A stretch of 64,000 nt of DNA from Microvirga sp. ACRRW (GCF_022346925.1 NZ_JAKRNJ010000002.1:248001-312000), one strand, 5' to 3'; shown: positions 27,050-34,307, counted from the first letter of the stretch. Numbers and translations are program-made. The notes: generated by a model from the sequence alone, not told the origin.

Positions 27050-27943
27050 TTGGACTCCGACGAGACGCTGGTCATCACGGGCGGCTGGCGCGCGCATCTT
27101 CCGAAGCTTCTCGGGCTCGCAGGTCTCATCTGCGTTGCTTATGCGGGCGCTCGGCAATTGTCCTACTGGATCGTCCCCGTGGGCGGGGTGATCTTCGCCG
27201 GTGCCTATGTGATCGAGCGCAAGGCGCTGTGGTCCTATGCCATCTCCACATCGAGCGTGGGCAAGTTGGTTCGTCAGGCGCTCGTCACGGTCGCGATCCA
27301 GACCGTTGTGGTGGGCATTTTCTACCTGCTGTTCTTCGGGCTTGCCGCCATCGTGACGGGACGCGCGGGCTTCACGGCTTTCGGCCTGCATGAAACAGGT
27401 TTGATGCTGGTGACGGCGGCATGCTTCATCGCGGCCGCCGTGCTGAAGTCCCTGTTCGCAGCTTCCTCTGCGCCGGACGATACGCTCGCTATTCTCGAAG
27501 AGATCGACGATCTCGCCTCGTCCTCCATCATCATGCCTGTGCGGATTTTTCAGCTCGCATCGCAGATCGCGAAGCAGAAGCTCGGTTTCGCCATTCCGCT
27601 GATCGAGCAATGCGCAGCCAATGAGGAGAGCTTCCACGTGCGCCGCGTTGCCTACACGGCTGTGCGCTTCATGGGCTTGCGCGAGAATCCGCTGCTCGAT
27701 GTGCGCGCTTTCCTCGATAGAGGCTTCGCGGATTCGCATCCATGGGTCCGCTACGATGCGGTGTTCGCGGCTGAACGCCTCGGCTTCGAAGATCATGCGC
27801 TGCAGGCCAAACTGATCGAGTTCGCGGATGGTCTCGAGCCTCCGCCGGAAGGGGAATCCATCGCGTCTAGCGACGCAGATCTGCAATTGCGCGTGAGGGC
27901 GGCGCGGTTGCTGCGGAAACTCGAAGGCCCCGCTGCCGCCTGA
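27050..27943 (+). CDS. Membrane protein with HEAT-like C-terminal repeats
   Basis: A 297-residue protein of unknown function. Four hydrophobic segments (about 17-34, 38-55, 75-100, 110-135) occupy the first half. The second half is soluble and reads like helical HEAT repeats (FHVRRVAYTAVRFMGL, HPWVRYDAVFAAERLGF, DLQLRVRAARLLRKL). The start is a TTG at 27050 with AAGGGGG six bases upstream; no ATG fits. Such a design suggests a membrane-anchored protein-binding platform, which is inference. It converges on metQ across a bidirectional terminator. Confidence 0.7.
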   Translation: MDSDETLVITGGWRAHLPKLLGLAGLICVAYAGARQLSYWIVPVGGVIFAGAYVIERKALWSYAISTSSVGKLVRQALVTVAIQTVVVGIFYLLFFGLAAIVTGRAGFTAFGLHETGLMLVTAACFIAAAVLKSLFAASSAPDDTLAILEEIDDLASSSIIMPVRIFQLASQIAKQKLGFAIPLIEQCAANEESFHVRRVAYTAVRFMGLRENPLLDVRAFLDRGFADSHPWVRYDAVFAAERLGFEDHALQAKLIEFADGLEPPPEGESIASSDADLQLRVRAARLLRKLEGPAAA

Positions 27944-27961
27944 ATTGCAGGCGATGAGACA

Positions 27962-28005
27962 AACGAAAAGCCGGACCATCCTGAAGATGGTCCGGCTTTT
28001 CGTTT
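27962..28005. terminator. Bidirectional terminator between the HEAT-like gene and metQ
   Basis: A very strong hairpin of about 19 bp (27962-27980 with 27986-28004, loop CTGAA) flanked by A-rich and T-rich runs on both sides, so it works for both converging transcripts. Confidence 0.92.
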
Positions 28006-28024
28006 TTGAGTTGAGGCTTAGTTC

Positions 28025-28828
28025 TTACCAGGCCGGGATGATCGCGCCCTTGAAGCGCTCGTCCAGGAATTTCGCGACTTCAGGCGATTGGTAGGATTGC
28101 ACGAAGGTCTTGATCTCCGCGCGGTCGTCGCCCTGACGGGCGGCGACGAAGTTCGCATAAGGATTGCCCTCGCGCTTCTCCACCGCAATCGTGTCCTTGC
28201 GGATGTCGAGGCCGCCGTTGATCGCATGGTCGGTGTTGATCACGGCCGCATCGAGATCGGGCAGGGCGCGGGGGAGCTGCGCCGCGTCGAGCTCGGAGAA
28301 CTGCACGTTCTTCGGGTTCTCAGCAATGTCGAGCAGGCTCGGCGACAGGCCCTTGCCGTCCTTCAGCTTGATGATGCCTTGTGCGGCAAGCAGGTTGAGC
28401 GCGCGACCGCCATTGCTCGGATCGTTCGGGATGCCGACCTTCGCGCCCTTGGGCAAGTCTGCGACGGCTTTCACCTTCTTCGAATAAAGACCGATCGGCT
28501 GCACGAAGGTGAAGCCCACGGGAGCGATCTTGTATCCGCGCGCCGCGATCTGCGCGTCGAGATAGGGCTTGTGCTGGAACGCGTTGGCATCAAGGTCCTT
28601 ACGGTCCAACGCCTCGTTCACGAGAGCATAATCGGAGAAGGGCACGAGCTGAACGTCTAGGCCCTTGGTGGCGGCGACTTTCTTGACGACTTGCGCCACC
28701 TCTTCCTCTGCGCCTGACATGACGCCGACCTTGATGCTCTTCTGCTGAGCGGCGGCGGGCAGCGCTGCGGTGAGAGCAGCGATTGCGATGGTCGCGGACA
28801 GGATGGTGCGACGGGTGAAAACGGACAT
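28025..28828 (-). CDS. metQ: MetQ/NlpA-family methionine-binding protein
   Basis: Periplasmic binding component of a D/L-methionine ABC importer, 267 residues. The signal peptide (TRRTILSATIAIAALTAALPAAAQ) has no lipobox Cys, so the protein is probably soluble rather than a lipoprotein, unlike E. coli MetQ. The mature part shows the family features GVMSGAEEEV, FQHKPYLD, GIPNDPSNGGRALNLL and NTDHAINGG. No metN or metI is adjacent. Expression is probably set by the SAM-II riboswitch and the leader frame upstream. AAAGG precedes the ATG. Confidence 0.92.
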   Translation of the reverse strand: MSVFTRRTILSATIAIAALTAALPAAAQQKSIKVGVMSGAEEEVAQVVKKVAATKGLDVQLVPFSDYALVNEALDRKDLDANAFQHKPYLDAQIAARGYKIAPVGFTFVQPIGLYSKKVKAVADLPKGAKVGIPNDPSNGGRALNLLAAQGIIKLKDGKGLSPSLLDIAENPKNVQFSELDAAQLPRALPDLDAAVINTDHAINGGLDIRKDTIAVEKREGNPYANFVAARQGDDRAEIKTFVQSYQSPEVAKFLDERFKGAIIPAW

Positions 28829-28852
28829 GGGAGTACCTTTCAGGCAAAGTTC

Positions 28853-28878
28853 GTCCGGGCTTCAAATTGAAGCCGGAC
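28853..28878 (-). promoter_or_regulatory. Hairpin in the metQ leader, just before the metQ RBS
   Basis: GTCCGG-CTTCAA pairs with TTGAAGCC-CGGAC, a 12-bp stem with one bulged base. It lies between the small upstream frame and metQ, 25 bases before the start. It has no U run, so control of translation or RNA stability is more likely than termination. Confidence 0.6.
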
Positions 28879-28906
28879 ATGTGGTTCGGGTTAAGAGAGA
28901 GAAAGA

Positions 28907-28990
28907 TCAGGCGTGGAAGCGACGACAGCGTTCAGCCAGGAACGGCTGATGTCTCGACATGAGTGTCATGGTGGAGATCGCTTGCGTCAT
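28907..28990 (-). CDS. Putative 27-residue leader peptide upstream of metQ
   Basis: A complete small frame from ATG 28990 to TGA at 28907, in the transcript between the SAM-II riboswitch and metQ. GAGGAACGATGAGGCT precedes it, with GAGG about 14 and GAGG again 4-8 bases upstream. The peptide has three Met in its first 11 residues and a basic end RCRRFHA with one Cys. Whether it is translated is not shown; its position, SD and the SD-masking hairpin suggest a regulatory leader peptide. Confidence 0.5.
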   Translation of the reverse strand: MTQAISTMTLMSRHQPFLAERCRRFHA

Positions 28991-29002
28991 AGCCTCATCG
29001 TT

Positions 29003-29035
29003 CCTCGTGAACCACGAGGCGGAAGCCGCTCGTGG
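29003..29035 (-). promoter_or_regulatory. Mutually exclusive hairpins downstream of the SAM-II aptamer
   Basis: Stem A pairs 29029-29035 with 29012-29018 (CCACGAG/CTCGTGG), extended by an inner CGG/CCG. Stem B pairs 29013-29019 with 29003-29009 (CCTCGTG/CACGAGG, 3-base loop). They share the same central strand, so only one can form. Stem B hides the GAGG sequence before the small upstream frame. Confidence 0.6.
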
Positions 29036-29036
29036 C

Positions 29037-29089
29037 GCTTTAGCCTTTGATCACGCGGGGCAAGCTGCTCGTCTCAAATCACCGCGGCC
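29037..29089 (-). ncRNA. SAM-II riboswitch
   Basis: The minus-strand RNA fits the SAM-II pseudoknot. P1 is CGCGG (29086-29082) with CCGCG (29058-29054). The P1 loop contains GUGAUUUGA, whose UUUGA pairs with UCAAA just 3' of P1. A second set AGC/GCU precedes the conserved 3' GCUAAA. The conserved stretches match the crystallised Sargasso Sea metX aptamer as I remember it (GAUUU...GCGUGAU.AA...GCUAAA). SAM-II represses methionine biosynthesis or uptake genes in alphaproteobacteria when S-adenosylmethionine is plentiful. Confidence 0.82.
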
Positions 29090-29125
29090 TTGAGGCGGTG
29101 TTGATTGCCTCAAGACAAGGACCTT

Positions 29126-29174
29126 TTTATACGGGCCGGATTTTATGTCAACCGATATGTTCTGTAAAAAGAAC
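29126..29174 (-). promoter_or_regulatory. Candidate metQ promoter and upstream palindrome
   Basis: On the minus strand TTGACA (29151-29146) and TATAAA (29131-29126) lie upstream of the riboswitch, but the spacer is only 14 bases, so the exact -10 is uncertain. GTTCT-N6-AGAAC (29159-29174) sits just upstream of the -35 and may be an operator. Confidence 0.4.
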
Positions 29175-29187
29175 GAACCTGCTATGC

Positions 29188-30207
29188 TCAATATGCACGG
29201 GCGATGCAGAAATCGACCGTCTCGAGCAAAGCCTGCTTCATCGGGCTCGACGGGAAGAGGGCGAGTGCGTCGCGAGCCATGGAGCCGTAATGGCGGGCGC
29301 GCTCGACGGTGTCCTCCAGCGCCTTGTGGCGGCGCATGATGGCAATCGCCTGCTCGAGATCGCCGTCCTGGATATCGCCCTGTTCGAGCACGCGCTTCCA
29401 GAAGGCACGCTCCTCGTCCGTGCCGCGGCGGAAGGAGAGGACGACGGGGAGGGTAATCTTCCCCTCGCGGAAGTCGTCGCCCACGTTCTTGCCCAGCGTC
29501 GCGGCCTTGCCGCCGTAATCGAGCACATCGTCGACAAGCTGGAAGGCAATGCCGAGATTCATGCCGTAGGAGCGGCAGGCGTTCTGTTCCGCCTTCGAGC
29601 GGTTGGCAATGACGGGGCCGACCTCGCAGGCAGCTGCGAAGAGTTCCGCCGTCTTACCGCGAATGACCGCGAGATATTCGTCTTCCGTGGTCTCGGTGTT
29701 CTTTGCAGCGGCAAGCTGCATTACCTCGCCTTCGGCGATCACGGTGGCGGCGGCTGAGAGAATGTCGAGGGCGCGCAGCGAGCCCACTTCCACCATCATG
29801 CGGAAGGCCTGGCCCAGCAGGAAGTCGCCCACCAGCACGCTCGCCTCGTTGCCCCACTTGATGCGGGCGGCGATCTTGCCCCGGCGCATGTCGCTCTCGT
29901 CCACCACGTCGTCGTGGAGGAGGGTGGCCGTGTGCATGAACTCGACGGCGGCGGCGAGCTTCACATGCCCGTCGCCCTGGTATTCGGAGAGACCTGCGGT
30001 CGCGAGCGTCAGCATGGGGCGAAGGCGCTTGCCGCCCGAAGAGATGAGGTGGTTCGCCACCTCGGGGATCATCGTCACGTCGGAGCCGGTCCGCGACAGG
30101 ATCATCGCATTGACCCGCTCCATATCGGCGGTCACAAGAGAGACGAGCTTCTCGATGCCCGCGTTCTTGTCGGGATGCTTCTCTTCGAATGGAACGACGA
30201 CGCCCAC
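29188..30207 (-). CDS. Polyprenyl (octaprenyl/decaprenyl) diphosphate synthase
   Basis: Trans-isoprenyl diphosphate synthase of 339 residues building the quinone side chain. Two Asp-rich motifs are intact: DDVVD at 99-103 and DDVLD at 226-230, with GGKRLRP at 58-64 for diphosphate binding. The small residues before the first motif (EFMHTATLLHDD) indicate a long product, as needed for ubiquinone. It starts with GTG at 30207; the RBS is weak. It is divergent from the DUF2007 gene. Confidence 0.93.
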   Translation of the reverse strand: MGVVVPFEEKHPDKNAGIEKLVSLVTADMERVNAMILSRTGSDVTMIPEVANHLISSGGKRLRPMLTLATAGLSEYQGDGHVKLAAAVEFMHTATLLHDDVVDESDMRRGKIAARIKWGNEASVLVGDFLLGQAFRMMVEVGSLRALDILSAAATVIAEGEVMQLAAAKNTETTEDEYLAVIRGKTAELFAAACEVGPVIANRSKAEQNACRSYGMNLGIAFQLVDDVLDYGGKAATLGKNVGDDFREGKITLPVVLSFRRGTDEERAFWKRVLEQGDIQDGDLEQAIAIMRRHKALEDTVERARHYGSMARDALALFPSSPMKQALLETVDFCIARAY

Positions 30208-30320
30208 GTCTCAAACCCGGGTTGCCGACCGTCATGGCCGGTAGGAATATTCAGTCATGTGGCATGGCACTTTCCATGTTGCAATGCAAACGCTTGCCGC
30301 AGAGGAAAGGTAGCCAGCCG

Positions 30321-30545
30321 ATGGTCGAAATCGTCCGCACCAACGATCTCGTTCTGATCGGTTTCCTACAATCCTTATTGGAGAACGCCAATATCCCAGT
30401 TCTCGTGGCGGATATGCATGTGAGCGCCATGGAAGGGATGATCGGGGCCTTTCCGCGAAGGCTTCTGGTGCCCAACGGCGATGAGGTGGAAGCCCGCCAG
30501 CTGATCCGCGATGCCGGTCTCGAAGGCGAGCTGCGCCAAGGCTGA
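30321..30545 (+). CDS. DUF2007 family protein
   Basis: Small soluble protein of 74 residues of the DUF2007 family (putative signal-transducing protein with a GlnB-like fold). It opens MVEIVRTNDLVLIGFLQSLL and carries the VADMHVSAMEGMIG loop and the RRLLVPNGDEVEAR strand-helix typical of the family. AGAGGAAAGG precedes the ATG. It is 4 bases upstream of the methyltransferase gene, the usual partner in Rhizobiales. Confidence 0.87.
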   Translation: MVEIVRTNDLVLIGFLQSLLENANIPVLVADMHVSAMEGMIGAFPRRLLVPNGDEVEARQLIRDAGLEGELRQG

Positions 30546-30549
30546 TATT

Positions 30550-31290
30550 ATGAGTGAGATCACGGAAGATTGTTTGCTGGGAGGGCGCGTCTCCCTGGTT
30601 CAGCCCGCCAAGGGGCACCGGGCGGGCACGGATGCGGTGCTTCTGGCGGCGGCCGCTCCCGCGAAAGCTGGGGACAGGGTGCTGGATGTCGGTGCCGCCA
30701 CCGGCGCGGTCGGGCTCATGGTGGCCGCCCGGGAGAAGGGGGCGCATCTCGCCTTCGTGGAGCGCGACCCGGACCTTGCCGAACTGTGCCGCCGGAACTG
30801 CCGGGCGAATGGGGTCGAGGCCGAAATCTTCGTGGTCGACCTTCTGGATAAGGGCTCGCGGCATGCAGCGGGCCTGCATCCTGAATCGGCGGATGTGGTG
30901 CTGACGAACCCGCCTTTCCTGGAGGAGGGGCAGGCGCGAATCTCTCCGGACCGGGGCAGGGCGGCGGCCCATGCGCTTCCCTCGGGAGGGCTGGAGGCCT
31001 GGCTCAGGACCTGTTTGAGCCTGCTCAAGCCCAAGGGGCGGCTCGTCCTGATTCACCGGGCCGATAAGATGGCCGAATGCCTTGAGGGATTGAACGGGCC
31101 CTTGGGTGGAATCGCGCTTCGCTTCGTTCATCCCAGCGCCGACAAGCCTGCCATCCGTGTCCTCATCTCCGGCACCAAGGGCAGCCGCGCCCCCCTGCAG
31201 ATCCTGCCGCCGCTGATCCTCAACGGGCCGGATGGGCGCTTCACGCCCGAGGCTCAGGCCCTGCATCAGGGACAGGCCGATCTCCTATGA
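30550..31290 (+). CDS. tRNA1(Val) (adenine-N6)-methyltransferase-like protein
   Basis: Class I AdoMet-dependent methyltransferase of 246 residues, TrmN6/YfiC-like. The AdoMet motif is VLDVGAATGAVGL (about 45-57), and the N6-adenine catalytic motif is TNPPF (about 119-123). The N-terminal DCLLGGRVSLVQPAKGHRAGTDAVLL region is typical of this family and binds the substrate. Translationally linked to DUF2007; followed by a bidirectional terminator. Confidence 0.87.
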   Translation: MSEITEDCLLGGRVSLVQPAKGHRAGTDAVLLAAAAPAKAGDRVLDVGAATGAVGLMVAAREKGAHLAFVERDPDLAELCRRNCRANGVEAEIFVVDLLDKGSRHAAGLHPESADVVLTNPPFLEEGQARISPDRGRAAAHALPSGGLEAWLRTCLSLLKPKGRLVLIHRADKMAECLEGLNGPLGGIALRFVHPSADKPAIRVLISGTKGSRAPLQILPPLILNGPDGRFTPEAQALHQGQADLL

Positions 31291-31316
31291 AAAAGGGCGC
31301 CAGAGGCGCCCTTTTC
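31291..31316. terminator. Bidirectional terminator
   Basis: AAAAGGGCGCC / GGCGCCCTTTT stem of 11 bp with a 3-base loop, between the converging methyltransferase and small secreted protein genes. It has A and T runs on either side. Confidence 0.88.
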
Positions 31317-31319
31317 CGA

Positions 31320-31640
31320 TCAGTAGCGGTAGCCGGGCCGCGGGCCCGTGCGGCAGACCTCGACGCCACGGCGGACCCAGGTGTAGCCGTTCCAAACCCG
31401 GCGGGGCTCGACCCAGCAGCGGCGCACGGCGCGAACCGGGCGATAAGCCGGGGCAGGGCGGTAGACGCGGCGGTTATAGTGCGGGCGGCCATATTCATGG
31501 CGCACCAGGACGGGGCCGGCACGGTATTCTACCGCCGGACGGCGATAGCCGTAATAAGGCTGAGCCTCGGCCTGGGGAGCGACAAAGGCACCAAAGCCAA
31601 GGGTGGCGAAACCGAGAAGACCGATAAGCAGCTTGCGCAT
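31320..31640 (-). CDS. Small secreted Tyr/Arg/Pro-rich protein
   Basis: A 106-residue protein with a clean signal peptide (LLIGLLGFATLGFGAFVAPQAEA). The mature part is basic and rich in Tyr, Arg and Pro (PYYGYRRP, RPAPAYRPVRAVRR), with two Cys (CWVEP and VCRTG) that may form a disulfide. Such proteins are common and uncharacterised in Rhizobiales. The ATG at 31640 has AGGAGAAATTGAC in front. Confidence 0.75.
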   Translation of the reverse strand: MRKLLIGLLGFATLGFGAFVAPQAEAQPYYGYRRPAVEYRAGPVLVRHEYGRPHYNRRVYRPAPAYRPVRAVRRCWVEPRRVWNGYTWVRRGVEVCRTGPRPGYRY

Positions 31641-31686
31641 GTCAATTTCTCCTTGGCCGCTCGACGATGGCCGAGGCGGCGTGTGG

Positions 31687-31705
31687 GCATGGATGTTATC
31701 CATGC
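31687..31705. promoter_or_regulatory. Perfect 8-bp inverted repeat upstream of the small secreted protein
   Basis: GCATGGAT-GTT-ATCCATGC, 47 bases upstream of the ATG at 31640 (minus strand). It could be an operator or leader hairpin; nothing more can be said. Confidence 0.4.
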
Positions 31706-31792
31706 TGAATCTTTAAACGCCCTTAACTGAACGAAGGCCGAAACTTTCCCTAACGGTATGTTCATCTTGGGAAGCTCCGCCATGCGCACTAC

Positions 31793-32686
31793 ATGAGGGC
31801 CATGGCTCAGACATTTCTCTCCTCCCTGCTTCCGGCCCGCCTGCAATTCCTTCTGCCAAGCCGGTATCGCAGCTATTCGCATCCCATCGTGCCGGTGTTG
31901 CGCCTGTCCGGCGCGATAGGCGCCGTCATGCCTTTCCGCTCAGGTCTCGCCATGTCGAACGTCGCCGCGATGCTGGAGCGGGCCTTTTCCGTTCCGGGCG
32001 CGAAGGCCGTCGCCATCGTCGTCAATTCCCCTGGCGGATCGGCGGCCCAGTCGCACCTGATCTTCAAGCGCATCCGCAGCCTGTCGGAGGAAAAGAAGGT
32101 CCCGGTTCTCGCCTTCGTGGAAGATGCGGCGGCCTCCGGCGGCTACATGATCGCCTGCGCGGCGGACGAGATTTATGCCGATCCGTCCTCCATCGTGGGC
32201 TCCATCGGCGTGGTGTCAGCAGGCTTCGGCTTCCAGGAACTGCTCACCCGCATCGGCGTGGAGCGGCGCGTGCACACGGCGGGCGAGAACAAGGCGATGC
32301 TCGATCCGTTCCGGCCGGAAAACCCTGAGGACGTGGCGCGCCTGAAAGGCCTTCAGCGCAAGATCCACGAGGTTTTCGTGGATCTCGTAAAGTCCCGCCG
32401 CGGCGAGAAGCTCAATGATTCCTATGAGGATCTTTTCTCCGGAGCCTTCTGGGTCGGGGCGGAAGCGGTGGATCTCGGCCTCGTCGACGGCCTCGGCGAC
32501 ATTCGCTCCACCTTACGCCAGCGCTTCGGCGAGAACGTGCAGTTCCGCATGATCGAGCCCGCCCGTCCGCCGCTCATCGCCCGCCTCATCGGCCGCCGGG
32601 CCGTGACCGGTGGCGGCCTCATCGACCCCGCCGAGGTGGTGGGAGCGCTGGAGGAGAGGGCGGCCTGGGCGCGATTGGGATTGTAA
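31793..32686 (+). CDS. S49-family peptidase (SohB/SppA-like)
   Basis: Serine peptidase of 297 residues, half-length SppA type. The Ser-Lys dyad is Ser115 in AAASGGYMIA and Lys167 in GENKAMLDPF. NSPGGSAAQS (79-88) is the oxyanion loop. The protein lacks a clear signal peptide but has a hydrophobic stretch near 31-48, so it may be membrane-associated. It probably degrades signal peptides or small membrane proteins. ATG at 31793 or 31802. Confidence 0.9.
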   Translation: MRAMAQTFLSSLLPARLQFLLPSRYRSYSHPIVPVLRLSGAIGAVMPFRSGLAMSNVAAMLERAFSVPGAKAVAIVVNSPGGSAAQSHLIFKRIRSLSEEKKVPVLAFVEDAAASGGYMIACAADEIYADPSSIVGSIGVVSAGFGFQELLTRIGVERRVHTAGENKAMLDPFRPENPEDVARLKGLQRKIHEVFVDLVKSRRGEKLNDSYEDLFSGAFWVGAEAVDLGLVDGLGDIRSTLRQRFGENVQFRMIEPARPPLIARLIGRRAVTGGGLIDPAEVVGALEERAAWARLGL

Positions 32687-32691
32687 GGTTC

Positions 32692-32793
32692 GTGTCATCC
32701 CCGGCGAGCCGGAGGCGAGGGAAGGGGATCCATAGCGCAGCGCTCGTTCGTGGATTCCCTTCCCTTCCGCTGCGCTCCAGCCGGGAATGACAC
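32692..32793. repeat. Palindromic intergenic repeat, second family
   Basis: Termini GTGTCATCCCCGGC and GCCGGGAATGACAC enclose an inner pair GGAAGGGGATCCA / TGGATTCCCTTCC. It differs from the 65-166 family in the interior. It begins 6 bases after the S49 peptidase stop. Confidence 0.75.
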
Positions 32794-32873
32794 CGGTTAC
32801 TCCCCGACGCTTGACTTGAGGCCCCCATCATCCCAAGGGTTCGCTTCAGTTTTTCAAAGACCGGACGCTCTTC

Positions 32874-33800
32874 ATGACCAGCGAACCCGCGCACATGAAC
32901 CCTGCGCGCTCTTTCCAGGGCCTGATCCTCACGCTCCAGCGCTATTGGGCCGAACAGGGCTGCGTCATTCTCCAGCCCTACGACATGGAAGTGGGCGCAG
33001 GCACCTCTCATCCGGCGACGGCTCTGCGGGCTCTCGGCCCGAAACCCTGGCGCGCGGCCTATGTGCAGCCCTCCCGCCGCCCGAAGGACGGACGCTACGG
33101 CGAGAACCCGAACCGCCTTCAGCATTATTACCAGTTCCAGGTGATCCTGAAGCCGAACCCGCCGAACCTGCAGGACCTCTACATCAAGTCCCTGCAGGCC
33201 ATCGGAATTGACACATCCGTCCACGACATCCGCTTCGTCGAGGACGATTGGGAGAACCCGACGCTCGGCGCCTGGGGCCTCGGCTGGGAATGCTGGTGCG
33301 ACGGCATGGAAGTGTCGCAGTTCACTTACTTTCAGCAGGTGGCCGGCATCGAATGCGCGCCGGTGGCCGGTGAGTTGACCTACGGCCTCGAGCGCCTCGC
33401 CATGTATCTGCAGGGCGTGGAGTCGATCTACGATCTCAACTTCAACGGTCTCGAAGGCGATCAGAAAGTCACGTACCGCGAGGTCTTTCTGCAGGCGGAG
33501 CAGGAATATTCGCGCCACAACTTCGAGCATTCGGACACCGACATGCTCTTCCGCCTCTTCCGCGATGCGGAAGCCGCAAGCCAGAAATATCTGGCGGCGG
33601 GCGAGGCGGGTGAGCGTCACCTCATGGTGCTGCCTGCTTACGATCAGGCGCTCAAGGCTGGTCACCTCTTCAACCTGCTCGATGCGCGCGGTGTGATCTC
33701 CGTCACCGAGCGCCAGAGCTACATTCTGCGCATCCGCGAATTGGTGAAAGCCTGCGGCGTTGCGTGGCTGAAGACCGAGGGCGGGGGCATGGCTGCTTGA
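32874..33800 (+). CDS. glyQ: Glycyl-tRNA synthetase alpha subunit
   Basis: Catalytic alpha subunit of the heterotetrameric bacterial glycyl-tRNA synthetase, 308 residues. It contains the class II aminoacylation core: [28 protein letters not shown], the [22 protein letters not shown] region (given by its ends PSRRP and QHYYQ), and [14 protein letters not shown]. The beta subunit glyS follows, but the two are separated by a DUF559 gene in a repeat-bounded cassette. Confidence 0.96.
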   Translation: MTSEPAHMNPARSFQGLILTLQRYWAEQGCVILQPYDMEVGAGTSHPATALRALGPKPWRAAYVQPSRRPKDGRYGENPNRLQHYYQFQVILKPNPPNLQDLYIKSLQAIGIDTSVHDIRFVEDDWENPTLGAWGLGWECWCDGMEVSQFTYFQQVAGIECAPVAGELTYGLERLAMYLQGVESIYDLNFNGLEGDQKVTYREVFLQAEQEYSRHNFEHSDTDMLFRLFRDAEAASQKYLAAGEAGERHLMVLPAYDQALKAGHLFNLLDARGVISVTERQSYILRIRELVKACGVAWLKTEGGGMAA

Positions 33801-33809
33801 TACGCCTCT

Positions 33810-33859
33810 TACCCTCCCCTTGAGGGGGAGGGTCGGCCGCAGGCCGGGGCGGGGTGGCA
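33810..33859. repeat. Left inverted repeat of the DUF559 cassette
   Basis: 50 bases that recur inverted at 34257-34306. The outer 30 bases are identical, then one single-base indel and one substitution. The outer part is itself a hairpin (ACCCTCCCC-TTGA-GGGGGAGGGT). It begins 9 bases after the glyQ stop. Confidence 0.9.
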
Positions 33860-33878
33860 CCACAGCAGAAAACCAGTC

Positions 33879-34307
33879 ATGTCGAACATTGATCGCTTCA
33901 GACGTGAAAGAGCAAAGCAGCTTCGCTCGAATGCCACCGAGCCGGAGCAAGTTCTCTGGCGCGCGCTGAAGAACATCCCCGTTTACGGAAGTCACTTCAG
34001 ACGGCAGGTGCCGGTCGGTCCCTATGTTGCCGATTTCGCGTGCCTGAAAGCACGCCTTCTCATCGAACTCGACGGCGGTCATCACTCCCAAGACGATGTT
34101 GCCATCAAGGACGAACGCCGCACCCGATGGCTCGAAAGCGAAGGCTATCGTGTCATCCGGTTCTGGAATGCTGAATTGACCGAGAACATGCCCGGCGTTC
34201 TCGACACCATTTACGCGGGCCTTTATGGCTCGCCTCAATCGGAAGCCGCTGCGCTTCCCACCCCACCCCGGCCTGACGGCCGACCCTCCCCCTCAAGGGG
34301 AGGGTAG
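33879..34307 (+). CDS. DUF559 endonuclease-like protein
   Basis: A 142-residue protein of the DUF559 family, a PD-(D/E)xK/Vsr-related nuclease fold. The conserved parts are ARQLR-like [15 protein letters not shown] (13-27), [16 protein letters not shown] (40-55) and LIELDGGHH (61-69). Asp52, Glu63 and Asp65 are plausible metal-binding residues. VIRFWNAEL (92-100) completes the fold. The last 15 or so residues ([16 protein letters not shown]) are translated from the right inverted repeat, and the stop uses its final bases. The biological role of the family is not established. Confidence 0.85.
   Translation: MSNIDRFRRERAKQLRSNATEPEQVLWRALKNIPVYGSHFRRQVPVGPYVADFACLKARLLIELDGGHHSQDDVAIKDERRTRWLESEGYRVIRFWNAELTENMPGVLDTIYAGLYGSPQSEAAALPTPPRPDGRPSPSRGG
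34257..34306. repeat. Right inverted repeat of the DUF559 cassette
   Basis: Inverse copy of 33810-33859. It encodes the C-terminal tail of the DUF559 protein and lies immediately before the glyS ribosome binding region. Confidence 0.9.

Larger units (their letters stand above)
33810..34306 (+). mobile_element. Repeat-bounded DUF559 cassette inserted between glyQ and glyS
   Basis: 497 bases: a 50-base inverted repeat, 19 bases, one DUF559 gene, and the inverse repeat that overlaps the gene's 3' end. It fills the glyQ-glyS junction almost exactly (9 bases from glyQ, 11 from glyS). No transposase and no target duplication are visible. Calling it mobile is inference from structure. Confidence 0.5.

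Noticed and set aside
29159..29174. GTTCT-N6-AGAAC considered as a LexA box
   Set aside because: The half sites are inverted rather than in the direct-repeat GAAC-N7-GAAC form, so SOS control is not supported; kept only as a possible operator.
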